From: HLUCCA09 sp039822045
Lineage (GTDB): Bacteria > Pseudomonadota > Alphaproteobacteria > Rhodobacterales > Rhodobacteraceae
Length of the DNA: 64,000 bases
Direction: 5' to 3'
NCBI GenBank assembly: GCA_039822045.1
Contig: JBCBMY010000006.1
Location: forward strand, 62,001-126,000
Part shown: positions 8,064-15,884 of the stretch, in pieces
How the letters are laid out: every line of letters starts with the position of its first letter
Position numbering within the stretch: position 1 is the first letter of the stretch
The notes under the pieces: generated by a model
Database searches by the model: none
Told to the model about the DNA's origin: nothing
Seen by the model: only the letters and a program-made list of their open reading frames with translations
Position numbers and translations under genes: made by a program

Positions 8064-9026
8064 ATGGCCAGACCCAAGATCGCCCTGATCGGCGCCGGTC
8101 AGATCGGCGGCACGCTCGCCCATCTCGCCGCGATGAAGGAACTTGGCGACGTCGTTCTGTTCGACATCGCCGAGGGCACGCCCCAGGGCAAGGCGCTGGA
8201 CATCGCCGAAAGCGGCCCGTCCGAAGGGTTCGACGCCGCGCTGAAGGGCACGCAGGACTATGCCGATATCGCGGGCGCCGATGTGTGCATCGTGACCGCC
8301 GGCGTCCCGCGGAAGCCCGGCATGAGCCGCGACGACCTGCTGGGCATCAATCTCAAGGTGATGAAGGCCGTGGGCGAGGGCATCAAGGCCAATGCGCCCG
8401 GTGCCTTCGTGATCTGCATCACCAACCCGCTCGACGCGATGGTCTGGGCCCTGCGGGAGTTTTCGGGCCTGCCACACGCCAAGGTCTGCGGCATGGCGGG
8501 CGTCCTCGACAGCGCGCGCTTCCGCCATTTCCTGAGCCTGGAGTTCGGGGTGTCGATGCGCGATGTATCGGCGTTCGTGCTGGGTGGCCATGGCGACACG
8601 ATGGTGCCGCTCGTGCGCTACTCCACCGTCGCCGGCATTCCCCTGCCAGACCTGGTGAGCATGGGGTGGACCAGCCAGGAGCGGCTTGACGCCATCGTTC
8701 AGCGCACGCGCGATGGCGGCGCCGAGATCGTGGGTCTTCTAAAGACCGGCTCGGCCTTCTACGCGCCCGCCACATCGGCGATCGAAATGGCCGAGGCCTA
8801 TCTGAAGGACCAAAAGCGCGTCCTGCCATGCGCCGCCTATTGCGACGGCGAGTTCGGCCTCAAGGGCATGTATGTGGGAGTGCCGACCGTGATCGGCGCC
8901 AGCGGCATCGAGAAGATCATCGACATCTCGCTCGGCCGCGACGAGCAGACGATGTTCGACAAATCGGTGGATGCGGTGAAGGGCCTCGTCGAGGCCTGCA
9001 AGGGGATCGACACCACGCTCGCCTGA
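8064..9026 (+). CDS. mdh: Malate dehydrogenase
   Basis: NAD-dependent TCA-cycle malate dehydrogenase of the lactate dehydrogenase-like type, 320 residues. The Rossmann motif is GAGQIGGTLAHL, the substrate arginines lie in VPRKPGMSRDDL (R82/R88 region), and the catalytic histidine in FVLGGHGDTMVPLVRYS. A GAGGGA ribosome site precedes the ATG. A 12-bp-stem hairpin follows the stop. In related genomes mdh heads the same neighbourhood as mcl2, mch and sdh, as it does here although on the opposite strand. Confidence 0.98.
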   Translation: MARPKIALIGAGQIGGTLAHLAAMKELGDVVLFDIAEGTPQGKALDIAESGPSEGFDAALKGTQDYADIAGADVCIVTAGVPRKPGMSRDDLLGINLKVMKAVGEGIKANAPGAFVICITNPLDAMVWALREFSGLPHAKVCGMAGVLDSARFRHFLSLEFGVSMRDVSAFVLGGHGDTMVPLVRYSTVAGIPLPDLVSMGWTSQERLDAIVQRTRDGGAEIVGLLKTGSAFYAPATSAIEMAEAYLKDQKRVLPCAAYCDGEFGLKGMYVGVPTVIGASGIEKIIDISLGRDEQTMFDKSVDAVKGLVEACKGIDTTLA

Positions 9027-9037
9027 GCAAGGTGCGC

Positions 9038-9065
9038 GGGCTGGCGTGCTTCCGCGCGCCGGCCC
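9038..9065 (+). terminator. Candidate transcription terminator hairpin after mdh
   Basis: Bases 9038-9049 pair with 9054-9065 over 12 positions (two are G-U on the + strand) around a UUCC loop, between the convergent mdh and metF stops. There is no U-tract. Read from the minus strand the two wobble pairs become mismatches, so it should mainly serve mdh. Confidence 0.4.
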
Positions 9066-9080
9066 ATCCAACGCGACGGA

Positions 9081-9947
9081 TTAGGCGACCTTTTCCAGCT
9101 GCACCTCGGGCGCAATGCCGATCGCATTGCAGACCTCGCGCGTCAGCCCGGGCTTGTTGAGCGTGTAGAAGTGCAGGTGGTCCACGCCGCCTTCCATCAA
9201 CTCGGTGCAAAGCTCCGTGGCCAGAGCCGTCGCCAGCAGATCGGCCCGGCCGTCCCTGTCCGCCGTCTCAAAGGCCGCATCGAGCCAGGCGGGAATGTGT
9301 GCGCCGCACCGCGTAGCGAAGCGGCGGGTGTTGGCCCAGTTCTCGATCGGCAGGATGCCCGGCAGGATCGGTGCCTCGATCCCCGCCGCCACACAGGCGT
9401 CGCGAAACCGAAAGAACGTCTCGGCCTCAAAGAAGAACTGCGTGATCGCCTCGTCCGCTCCGGCATCGACCTTGCGCTTCAGCCAGTCCACGTCGGCGCC
9501 GGCCCGTGGCGCCTCGGGGTGCGGATCGGGATAGGCGCCCACGCGGATGCGGAAGTTCCCGGTCTCCTTCAGCGCCGCGATCAGCTCGCATGCATCGGCA
9601 AAGCCATCGGGGTGCGGCTGGAACCCATTCGAGCCCTTGGGCGGATCACCGCGAAGCGCCACAATCTCAGTCACGCCGGCATCGGCATAGCCCTGGGCGA
9701 TGGCGAGAGTTTCCTCTTTGGTGGCATCGACGCAGGTCAGGTGCGCCGCGACCGTCAGATCCGTTGTCCGGGTCAGCGCCTCGACCGCCTCGTGCGTCAG
9801 CCGTCGCGTCGTCCCGCCGGCACCATAGGTCACCGACACAAAGCGCGGGGCGAGGGGCTCGAGCGTCTTGATCGTATCCCACAGCCGGAAGGAGGCCTCG
9901 ACCGAACGGGGCGGAAAGAACTCGAACGAAATCGACGGAGCGGTCAT
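9081..9947 (-). CDS. metF: 5,10-methylenetetrahydrofolate reductase
   Basis: FAD-dependent reduction of methylene-THF to methyl-THF, the methyl donor for methionine synthesis. The TIM-barrel protein has 288 residues. Signatures include SFEFFPPRS at the N-terminus, SVTYGAGGTTRRLTHE, AHLTCVDATKEE, ALRGDPPKG and the C-terminal VDHLHFYTLNKP. The start at 9947 is favoured because it puts SFEFFPP in the usual place; an upstream start would add 14 residues. A LysR-type MetR-like regulator is divergent, with palindromes in the intergenic region. Confidence 0.96.
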   Translation of the reverse strand: MTAPSISFEFFPPRSVEASFRLWDTIKTLEPLAPRFVSVTYGAGGTTRRLTHEAVEALTRTTDLTVAAHLTCVDATKEETLAIAQGYADAGVTEIVALRGDPPKGSNGFQPHPDGFADACELIAALKETGNFRIRVGAYPDPHPEAPRAGADVDWLKRKVDAGADEAITQFFFEAETFFRFRDACVAAGIEAPILPGILPIENWANTRRFATRCGAHIPAWLDAAFETADRDGRADLLATALATELCTELMEGGVDHLHFYTLNKPGLTREVCNAIGIAPEVQLEKVA

Positions 9948-9999
9948 GGCGCAAACTGTCCCTAATGTGTCGGGAACGACCTTTGACACGCTTGGGGCG

Positions 10000-10042
10000 A
10001 TGAGGCAACGTCATCTTCCTAACGATCATTATGAGAAATGAT
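10000..10042. promoter_or_regulatory. Candidate MetR-type operators between metF and metR
   Basis: Two dyads lie in the divergent region: ATGA-N7-TCAT at 10000-10014 and the perfect ATCATT-N6-AATGAT at 10025-10042. The second overlaps the start codon of the LysR gene, consistent with autorepression. The first lies about 53 bp from the metF start. Confidence 0.45.
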
Positions 10043-10955
10043 GCATATTGAGTTCCGGCACCTGCGCACGATCAAGGCGATCCACGATGCGGGCGGCCTG
10101 GGCCGCGCGGCCGATCTGCTCAACATCACGCAATCCGCCCTCAGCCATCAGGTGAAGGGGCTCGAGGAGCAGGTCGGGTGCGAGCTGTTCGTGCGCCGCA
10201 CCAAGCCGCTGAAGCTTTCGGCGGCGGGCCTGCGCATGCTCAAGGCGGCCGAGCGCATCCTGCCCGAGATCGACGCGCTGAAGGACGAGTTCGCGAGCCT
10301 CGGCGCCGGGCGCGCCGGCCGGCTGCACATCGCCATCGAGTGCCATGCCTGTTTCGAGTGGCTCTTCCCCGTGCTTGAGGCGTTTCGCAAGGAATGGGGC
10401 GATGTCGATGTCGATATTCGCCCGGGCCTCGCGTTCGACGCGTTGCCCGCACTCGGCCGCGAAGAGGTCGACATGGTGATCTCCTCCGACCCCGAGGAAC
10501 TGCCCGGCATCGCCTTCCACCCGCTCTTCGACTATCACCCCGTCTTCGTCGCCTCGGCCCAGCACCCGCTGGCGCGCAAGCCCTACATCGAGGCGAGCGA
10601 CCTCCGCGACGAAACGCTCATCACCTACCCGGTTGAGCGGTCGCGCCTTGACGTGTTCACCGAACTCCTGATGCCAGCCAAGGTCGAGCCACGCACGGTG
10701 CGGCAGGTCGAACTCACCGCGGTGATCCTGCTCCTCGTCGCATCCAACCGGGGCGTTGCCGTCCTGCCCGATTGGGTGGTGCGCGAGGTGCGCACCTCCA
10801 CCGACTATGTGACGCGGCCCTTGACGTCGGAGGGTGTCACCAAGCGCCTCTATGCGGCGGTGCGCACCGACGATGCCGAGAAGCCCTTCATGGCGACCGT
10901 CCTCCGCCTGGCCCGCGAGATCCCGGCCGATATGGGGGCCGGCGCCGCTGCCTGA
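10038..10955 (+). CDS. metR: LysR-family regulator, MetR-like
   Basis: 305 residues. The N-terminal winged helix-turn-helix contains RHLRTIKAIHDAGGLGRAADLLNITQSALSHQVKGLE, followed by the periplasmic-binding-like effector domain. The effector part (HACFEWLFPVLEAFRKEWGDVDVDI) resembles MetR, which senses homocysteine and controls methionine genes. Placement back-to-back with metF supports this. Two adjacent ATG codons (10038, 10041) are possible starts. Confidence 0.88.
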   Translation: MMHIEFRHLRTIKAIHDAGGLGRAADLLNITQSALSHQVKGLEEQVGCELFVRRTKPLKLSAAGLRMLKAAERILPEIDALKDEFASLGAGRAGRLHIAIECHACFEWLFPVLEAFRKEWGDVDVDIRPGLAFDALPALGREEVDMVISSDPEELPGIAFHPLFDYHPVFVASAQHPLARKPYIEASDLRDETLITYPVERSRLDVFTELLMPAKVEPRTVRQVELTAVILLLVASNRGVAVLPDWVVREVRTSTDYVTRPLTSEGVTKRLYAAVRTDDAEKPFMATVLRLAREIPADMGAGAAA

Positions 10956-11057
10956 CCGCGCGTCTGCCGGCCGACGTCACGGCCCCTGCCGCCATGGGCG
11001 CTTGTGGGGCCCCGCCACCCGCGCTATGGCGCGGTCTCGCAGGGCAAGGGGCCGGGG

Positions 11058-11858
11058 ATGCAGGGCAGCGCCAATCTCAACATCATGGTCAAGGCGGCGC
11101 GCAAGGCCGGCCGGAACCTCGTCAAGGACTTCCGCGAGGTCGAGCAGCTGCAGGTCAGCCGCAAGGGGCCGGGCGATTTCGTCTCGCGCGCCGATCTGGC
11201 CGCCGAGGCGCTGCTGAAGGAAGAGCTGCTCGGTGCGCGCCCGAACTATGGCTGGCTGGCCGAAGAGGGCGCCGAGATCGAAGGCAAGGACCCGACGCGG
11301 CGCTGGATCGTCGACCCGCTCGACGGCACGACGAACTTCCTCCACGGCATGCCCCACTGGGCGGTCTCCATCGCGCTGGAGCACAAGGGCGAGATCGTGG
11401 CCGGGGTGGTGTTCGACGCGGCCAAGGATGAGCTCTTTATGGCCGAGAAGGGCGGTGGCGCCTGGCTCAACGATGGCCGCCTCCGCGTGTCAGGGCGCCG
11501 GTCGATGGCCGATTGCGTGTTCGCCACCGGCGTGCCGTTTGGCGCCAAGAAAACCCTGCCGGCGATGCTCCATGACCTCTCGCGCCTCATGCCGCAAACC
11601 GCGGGCCTCCGCCGCTGGGGATCGGCCGCGCTCGATCTGGCCTATGTCGCCGCGGGGCGGTTCGACGGCTATTGGGAGCGCGAGATCAGCCCGTGGGACA
11701 TGGCCGCAGGCCTGATCCTCGTGCGCGAGGCCGGCGGGTTCACCGGCCCGGTCTATGAGGGGCGCGACATCTTCGGCGGCAACGCCGTGATTGCCGCCAA
11801 TGCCGAAGTGTTCGACGCGTTCGCGGGGCTTATCCGAGACCGCCCTCTGCCCAGCTGA
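11058..11858 (+). CDS. suhB: Inositol monophosphatase family protein
   Basis: Mg2+-dependent phosphatase of 266 residues. Metal-site motifs are present in order: WLAEEGAE (Glu), WIVDPLDGTTNFLHGMPHWAVSIAL (DPLDGT), and C-terminal SPWDMAAGLILVREAGG (WD). SuhB in proteobacteria also binds RNA polymerase/NusA in rRNA antitermination, but the sequence cannot say which role applies. I chose the ATG at 11058 because it gives the usual N-terminus SANLNIMVKAARKAGR. It is convergent with the next LysR gene. Confidence 0.94.
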   Translation: MQGSANLNIMVKAARKAGRNLVKDFREVEQLQVSRKGPGDFVSRADLAAEALLKEELLGARPNYGWLAEEGAEIEGKDPTRRWIVDPLDGTTNFLHGMPHWAVSIALEHKGEIVAGVVFDAAKDELFMAEKGGGAWLNDGRLRVSGRRSMADCVFATGVPFGAKKTLPAMLHDLSRLMPQTAGLRRWGSAALDLAYVAAGRFDGYWEREISPWDMAAGLILVREAGGFTGPVYEGRDIFGGNAVIAANAEVFDAFAGLIRDRPLPS

Positions 11859-11908
11859 ACGCCGCGTGTGCCGTTCGCGCGTCTCGCCCGGCGAGGCCGC
11901 AGTCCGTC

Positions 11909-12778
11909 TCACCCGCGCAGGGCGCGCCCACCTTCCAGCAGGTCCGCATTCTCCTCATAGACCGCAACGATCCGGTTGATCAGGCGGCGCAGGGGCGCGC
12001 GGTGCCGGTCGTCATCATGCATCACCAGATGTTGGTCCTCGCTCAACTCCTCGATCACCGGACCCGCCCGCGCCAGCGTCGGATCGGCATCGCCGATCAT
12101 GCAGGGAATTACGCCGATGCCGGCACCCGCGCGCACCAACTGGTGGAGCGTGGCCACCGACGTCGCCCACACCGCGATCGGATGCCCGGCCTCATAGACC
12201 CAGCGCGCGGCCCGATGCCGTGCTGCATCCGCATCGAGCGCGACCCAGCCGAGCGCGTCAGGCACGGCCACGCTCGCGGCGCGATAGGGCGCAAACCGGA
12301 TCCGGCCGATGCGGCGTGAGGCCAGGTTGCCCCGCTCCGCTGGCCGGTTGCGAACGCCCAGATCCACTTCACGATGGGCGATGTCGAGCGTCGCTTCGGT
12401 GGTGACAAAGCTCAACCTATAGCCATCGCCGGCCCGACAGAGATCGGCATAGCGGTCGGCCAGAAACATCGCGGTGCCCGTGCCCGCCGAGAGGCGCAGA
12501 AGCGGTGTATCGGCCTCGGCCGACAGAAACGCGGTCACTGGCACGGCCGCCGCCTGCATGGCGCGCACCCGCGCCAGAAGCGCCGCGCCCGCCGCGGTCA
12601 GGCTGTAGCCGGTTTGCGCCCGATCAAAGAGGGCGCGACCCGTCTTCGCCTCGAGCGCAAGCATCCGGCGTCCGATCGTGGGCGGGCTGAGCCCGGTGCG
12701 CCGCGCTGCGCCACTGAGCCCGCCCGCCTCGGCCACTTGAAGGAACAGGTACACGTCGTCCCAGCTCACATCTTTCAT
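11909..12778 (-). CDS. LysR-family transcriptional regulator
   Basis: 289 residues. The helix-turn-helix reads VYLFLQVAEAGGLSGAARRTGLSPPTIGRRMLALEAKTG, and the C-terminal effector domain is intact in length. The regulator type is close to those beginning WDDVYLFLQV, often controlling an adjacent divergent gene. Two T-N11-A boxes flank the divergent intergenic region, one overlapping this gene's own start codon. The effector and regulon are unknown. Confidence 0.9.
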   Translation of the reverse strand: MKDVSWDDVYLFLQVAEAGGLSGAARRTGLSPPTIGRRMLALEAKTGRALFDRAQTGYSLTAAGAALLARVRAMQAAAVPVTAFLSAEADTPLLRLSAGTGTAMFLADRYADLCRAGDGYRLSFVTTEATLDIAHREVDLGVRNRPAERGNLASRRIGRIRFAPYRAASVAVPDALGWVALDADAARHRAARWVYEAGHPIAVWATSVATLHQLVRAGAGIGVIPCMIGDADPTLARAGPVIEELSEDQHLVMHDDDRHRAPLRRLINRIVAVYEENADLLEGGRALRG

Positions 12779-12786
12779 CAGTGAAA
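12773..12786. promoter_or_regulatory. LysR-type box overlapping regulator start
   Basis: TTTCATCAGTGAAA is a perfect TTTCA-N4-TGAAA dyad holding a T-N11-A LysR motif. The start codon of the LysR gene lies inside it. A near-copy occurs 64 bp away at 12837. Confidence 0.5.
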
Positions 12787-12836
12787 AGCGCTTTCCGGAT
12801 CCGGGCGTATTTTCGGCAGTTTTGCGTGACTACTAG

Positions 12837-12850
12837 TTCATCAGCGAAAG
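12837..12850. promoter_or_regulatory. Second LysR-type box, upstream of the micro-gene
   Basis: TTCATCAGCGAAAG repeats the box at 12773-12786 with one substitution and keeps T-N11-A. It sits about 20 bp before the divergent small gene, as expected for an activator site. Confidence 0.45.
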
Positions 12851-12868
12851 AGAAAGGACGGAATCGTG

Positions 12869-13072
12869 ATGCCGATCATTTGCCCTCTTCCCAGACGCCC
12901 GATGACAGAAGATGAGTTCTATGCGCTGCCCGGCGACCCGCTCGCGCCGTCAAGCCTCCGCTTGTGGTTGGGCGTGATCGCGGGTGGCCTGGCCACAGCT
13001 GCCGAAGCCGCCAGGCGCGTGGCCTACCGCCCGATCCGACGCCCCGCGCGGGGCACCGAAGACCGGCGATAG
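12869..13072 (+). CDS. Small hypothetical protein divergent from LysR gene
   Basis: 67 residues, starting MPIICPLPRRPMTEDEFYALPGDP, with a central weakly hydrophobic stretch (SLRLWLGVIAGGLATAAEAA) that could be a membrane helix and a basic tail. AAAGGACGG lies upstream at suitable spacing; a GTG one codon earlier is an alternative start. The 3' end overlaps the rhomboid gene by 49 bp on the other strand. No family is recognised. Support comes from the ribosome site and the paired LysR boxes. Confidence 0.45.
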   Translation: MPIICPLPRRPMTEDEFYALPGDPLAPSSLRLWLGVIAGGLATAAEAARRVAYRPIRRPARGTEDRR

Positions 13073-13770
13073 ACGGCCTCGGGGTGGGGCGGCACCCCAT
13101 GGCTCTCACGCCAGAAATGGGCCGGGCCACCATGTTTGAGAAAGAGCGGCAGGCCCGCCGCGATGCCCGCCAGAAACCCGCCGGCATGGGCCCAATAGGC
13201 CACGCCGGCCCCATCGGCTCCGCCCGTGGCCACGCCCGAGAAGATTTGCGTGACGAACCAGAAAGCCAACACGATCCACGCGGGCACCGGGATCACGCGG
13301 AAAAACACCACAATCAGCAGGAACACGTCGATCCGGGCGCGCGGATAGAACATCAGATATGCGCCCATCACGCCGGCGATGGCGCCCGATGCCCCCACCA
13401 GTGGCACGCCCGAGCCCGGGTTGAAGGCAACATGGGCAAAGCCCGCAACGATGCCGCAGACGACATAGAACGCCGCGAAGCCCACATGCCCGAACTCGTC
13501 TTCCATGTTGTCGCCGTAGATCCACAGAAACAGCATGTTGCCCGCCAGATGCATCGGCCCGCCATGCAGGAACATCGACGTGAGCGCAGAGGTGATCGTG
13601 GCATCCGCCGGCACCAGCCCGTAGCTCAGCACAAGGATCGCGCCGGCGCGCGCGTCGCCCATCGCCGGAAGGGTGACGAGGAACACCAGCACATTGGCCG
13701 CGATCAGAAGGTAGGTGACGTAGGCCGTCCGGCCCGATGGGTTGTGGTCGCGAAACGGCAAAAGAAACAT
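13024..13770 (-). CDS. Rhomboid-family intramembrane serine protease
   Basis: 248 residues, six or more transmembrane helices. The family hallmarks are present: FLHGGPMHLAGNMLFLWIYGDNMED, the catalytic serine in GASGAIAGVMGAY, and the catalytic histidine in YWAHAGGFLAG. It therefore appears active, cleaving membrane proteins within the bilayer. I chose the ATG at 13770 (MFLLPFRDHNPSGR), which is the normal N-terminus; upstream codons are Arg/Pro-rich and unlikely. It is on the minus strand, convergent with the small gene. Confidence 0.92.
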   Translation of the reverse strand: MFLLPFRDHNPSGRTAYVTYLLIAANVLVFLVTLPAMGDARAGAILVLSYGLVPADATITSALTSMFLHGGPMHLAGNMLFLWIYGDNMEDEFGHVGFAAFYVVCGIVAGFAHVAFNPGSGVPLVGASGAIAGVMGAYLMFYPRARIDVFLLIVVFFRVIPVPAWIVLAFWFVTQIFSGVATGGADGAGVAYWAHAGGFLAGIAAGLPLFLKHGGPAHFWRESHGVPPHPEAVYRRSSVPRAGRRIGR

Positions 13771-14037
13771 AGCCCGAGGCTTAGGCGCGCCGGCCGCCCG
13801 GTCAAGCGCGGATCCGCGAGCGTGCGGGCCGAGCGGCGCGGGCCTCAGGCCACTGGCGCGCCCCGTCGGGCGGCCAAGGCGGGGGCCAAAGTTCAGGCCA
13901 AGGGTCGGGCTGAGGCGGCCGACCCGCCGCGATCCGGGTGGACCCACGGAGACCGCAGCGCCACATTTGCGATCACAGTCCGGCCAGGCGGCCTGCGGGG
14001 CCTTGACGCCCCGTAACGATGCGTCACTTCACCACAT

Positions 14038-14607
14038 ATGAAGGCTGTGCGCATCCTCGCGGCCGCGATCGGGCTTGCGGTCGTCGCCACCCCCGGCCTC
14101 GCCGGCGATTGCCCGCATGCCATTCGCGACGCCGTGCGCGAGCGCGCGCTGCTCGATGATCTTGCCCGCGCCGAGAACGAGGCGGCGGCCCGCAAGATCA
14201 ATGCCGCCCTGTGGGAGCTCTGGACCGACGCGCCCGATCCCCATGCCCAAAAGCTTCTCGACAGCGGCATGGCGCGGCTGCGCGTCGGCGATTTCCGGGC
14301 GGCGCGCTCCGCGTTCGATACCCTTGTCGACTATTGTCCCGACTATGCCGAGGGCTACAACCAGCGCGCGTTTGCCCATTACCTGCAGCACAATTTCGGG
14401 CCCGCGCTTGTCGATCTCGACCATGCGCTGGTGCTTTCGCCGAACCATATCGGCGCCTTGTCGGGGCGTGCGCTGGTGCTGATGGGTCTCGGCCGCGACC
14501 GCGAAGCGCTCGATCAGCTTAAGGCCGCGCTCGCGCTCAATCCGTGGCTCTCGGAGCGCTCGCTCGTCCCCGTCCTGCAAAAGCGCCTCGGCGAGACCGA
14601 CCTCTAG
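14038..14607 (+). CDS. Exported TPR-repeat protein
   Basis: 189 residues with a signal peptide ending near GLAGD, so periplasmic. About three tetratricopeptide units follow, e.g. AQKLLDSGMARLRVGDFRAARSAFDTLVDYCPDYAEGYNQRAFAHYLQHNFGPALVDLDHALVLSPNHIGALSGRALVLMGLGRDREALDQ shown here only as a region (about residues 70-175). A disulfide is possible between the Cys near residue 25 and the one near 100. TPRs mediate protein binding; the partner is unknown. The tRNA-Leu gene follows 47 bp later. Confidence 0.85.
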   Translation: MKAVRILAAAIGLAVVATPGLAGDCPHAIRDAVRERALLDDLARAENEAAARKINAALWELWTDAPDPHAQKLLDSGMARLRVGDFRAARSAFDTLVDYCPDYAEGYNQRAFAHYLQHNFGPALVDLDHALVLSPNHIGALSGRALVLMGLGRDREALDQLKAALALNPWLSERSLVPVLQKRLGETDL

Positions 14608-14654
14608 CCGCCCGCCTTGTCGCCGGGCCCGCTTGGCCCTAAGCGTCGGGAACG

Positions 14655-14740
14655 GCGGGCGTGGCGGAATGGTAGACGCACGGGACTTAAAATCCCTTTC
14701 CGGTACCGGAGTGTGGGTTCGACTCCCACCGCCCGCACCA
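14655..14740 (+). tRNA. tRNA-Leu (UAA)
   Basis: 86 nt including an encoded CCA. The acceptor stem GCGGGCG (14655-14661) pairs with CGCCCGC (14730-14736). The anticodon stem GGGA/TCCC encloses the loop CTTAAAA, giving anticodon TAA at 14688-14690. There is a long variable arm (TTTCCGGTACCGGAG region) typical of leucine tRNA, and a T arm GTGGG/CCCAC with TTCGACT. Confidence 0.97.
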
Positions 14741-14759
14741 CCCCACTGAGGCGCCGCGA

Positions 14760-15884
14760 TCAGTCGGGCGTATAGCCCGTCATCTCGAGGTAGCCACGCC
14801 CGCCATGGCTCCCGCTGATCCGCACCGGCCCCTCCCAGTACGAAATCGACAGATCCATCCATGCCGTGGGGTTCACCGCGTCGAGGTCGACGTCGATCCC
14901 GTGCGCGGGCAGGCGCACTGCCCATCCCGTCGGTACGGTGCGCCCCGCCACCTGCGAGGTCGCACGCGGGCTCATTGTGAGCGCCCCGTTGCCATAGGGC
15001 GTCGCGACACCGTCGCGCGTAACATGGGTGGCCGAGGTGAAGGGCGGGCCGACGCGGTCACGCAGGCGAAAGCCCATGAGCTTTTCGCCGCTGTCGAGGT
15101 GGAGCGAAATCCAGTCCCACCCGTCCTGCGTCTCGGCCAGTGGCGCCGACGACCATTCCCGGTCGATCCACGCCTCCCCCGACACTTGCACCGGGCCGTC
15201 GGGCAGGGTGAGCGTGCCCGTGCCTCGCAGAAACGGCTGCGAGTAATAGTGGCTGGCCTGCCCCTCGGGGGACTTCACCGAATAGCCCCGGTCGCCCTGA
15301 AAAACGAGCGGTCCGCTGGCCTCGAGCGCCAGCGCATAGGCGAAGTCGGGCGCCGCTGCGCCCACGGTCAGCCGGTCAAATCCATCGCCTGCCATCTCCC
15401 ATTCGTCGATCCAGGCCGAGAACGGATCGGCGACGACCCCGGCCTGCCCGATGCCGCCCCGGGCGAAGCGTTCGGCGGCAAAGTGCCGGTCGGGCGTTGT
15501 CAGGCCAGCATGGGCGAGCCAGAGTTGCGGGCTCTCCCAGCCCCTGCCGCCGCCGACCCGGGTCTCGACCTCAGAAGGCGGGCGCAGGGCCGAGCGGAAC
15601 AGCGTCCATTGCAGGCCATAGGGGCGGCCGTCGGCCCCGGTCAGGTTGGCCGTCAGATACCACCATTCGATGCGGAACGCGGGATGGGCGCCATGATCGG
15701 CAGGGAAGGTCAGACGCGTTGCGCGGTCGGGCAGGGCAAAGCCGTCGGCGCCGGTCCCTAGCCCGGCAAAGCCCTGGGGCAGCGCCGGCGCAGCGAGCGC
15801 CGCCGCCCCTGCGGCCAGGGCGGCCCGACGGGTCCACATCGCGGCACGCGGCGCGCGACGCGCGGTCGTCCAGTCAACGTTCAT
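14760..15884 (-). CDS. AttH/CrtC-like lipocalin-domain protein
   Basis: 374 residues with a Tat/Sec-like signal (RRAALAAGAAALAAPALP). The mature part carries the CrtC/AttH (carotenoid 1,2-hydratase-like) signatures FRIEWWYLTANL, ASHYYSQPFLRGTGTL and EAWIDREWSS....GWDWISLHLDSGEKLMGFRLR, forming two lipocalin-like barrels. AttH proteins accompany an ABC exporter of unknown substrate. Its start overlaps the end of the FtsX permease gene by 11 bp, giving the order ATPase-permease-AttH. Despite the name, it is not expected to act on carotenoids. Confidence 0.87.
   Translation of the reverse strand: MNVDWTTARRAPRAAMWTRRAALAAGAAALAAPALPQGFAGLGTGADGFALPDRATRLTFPADHGAHPAFRIEWWYLTANLTGADGRPYGLQWTLFRSALRPPSEVETRVGGGRGWESPQLWLAHAGLTTPDRHFAAERFARGGIGQAGVVADPFSAWIDEWEMAGDGFDRLTVGAAAPDFAYALALEASGPLVFQGDRGYSVKSPEGQASHYYSQPFLRGTGTLTLPDGPVQVSGEAWIDREWSSAPLAETQDGWDWISLHLDSGEKLMGFRLRDRVGPPFTSATHVTRDGVATPYGNGALTMSPRATSQVAGRTVPTGWAVRLPAHGIDVDLDAVNPTAWMDLSISYWEGPVRISGSHGGRGYLEMTGYTPD

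Noticed and set aside
14655..14740. Integration site at the tRNA-Leu 3' end
   Set aside because: No integrase and no repeat of the tRNA tail within the window, so no evidence of an island junction.
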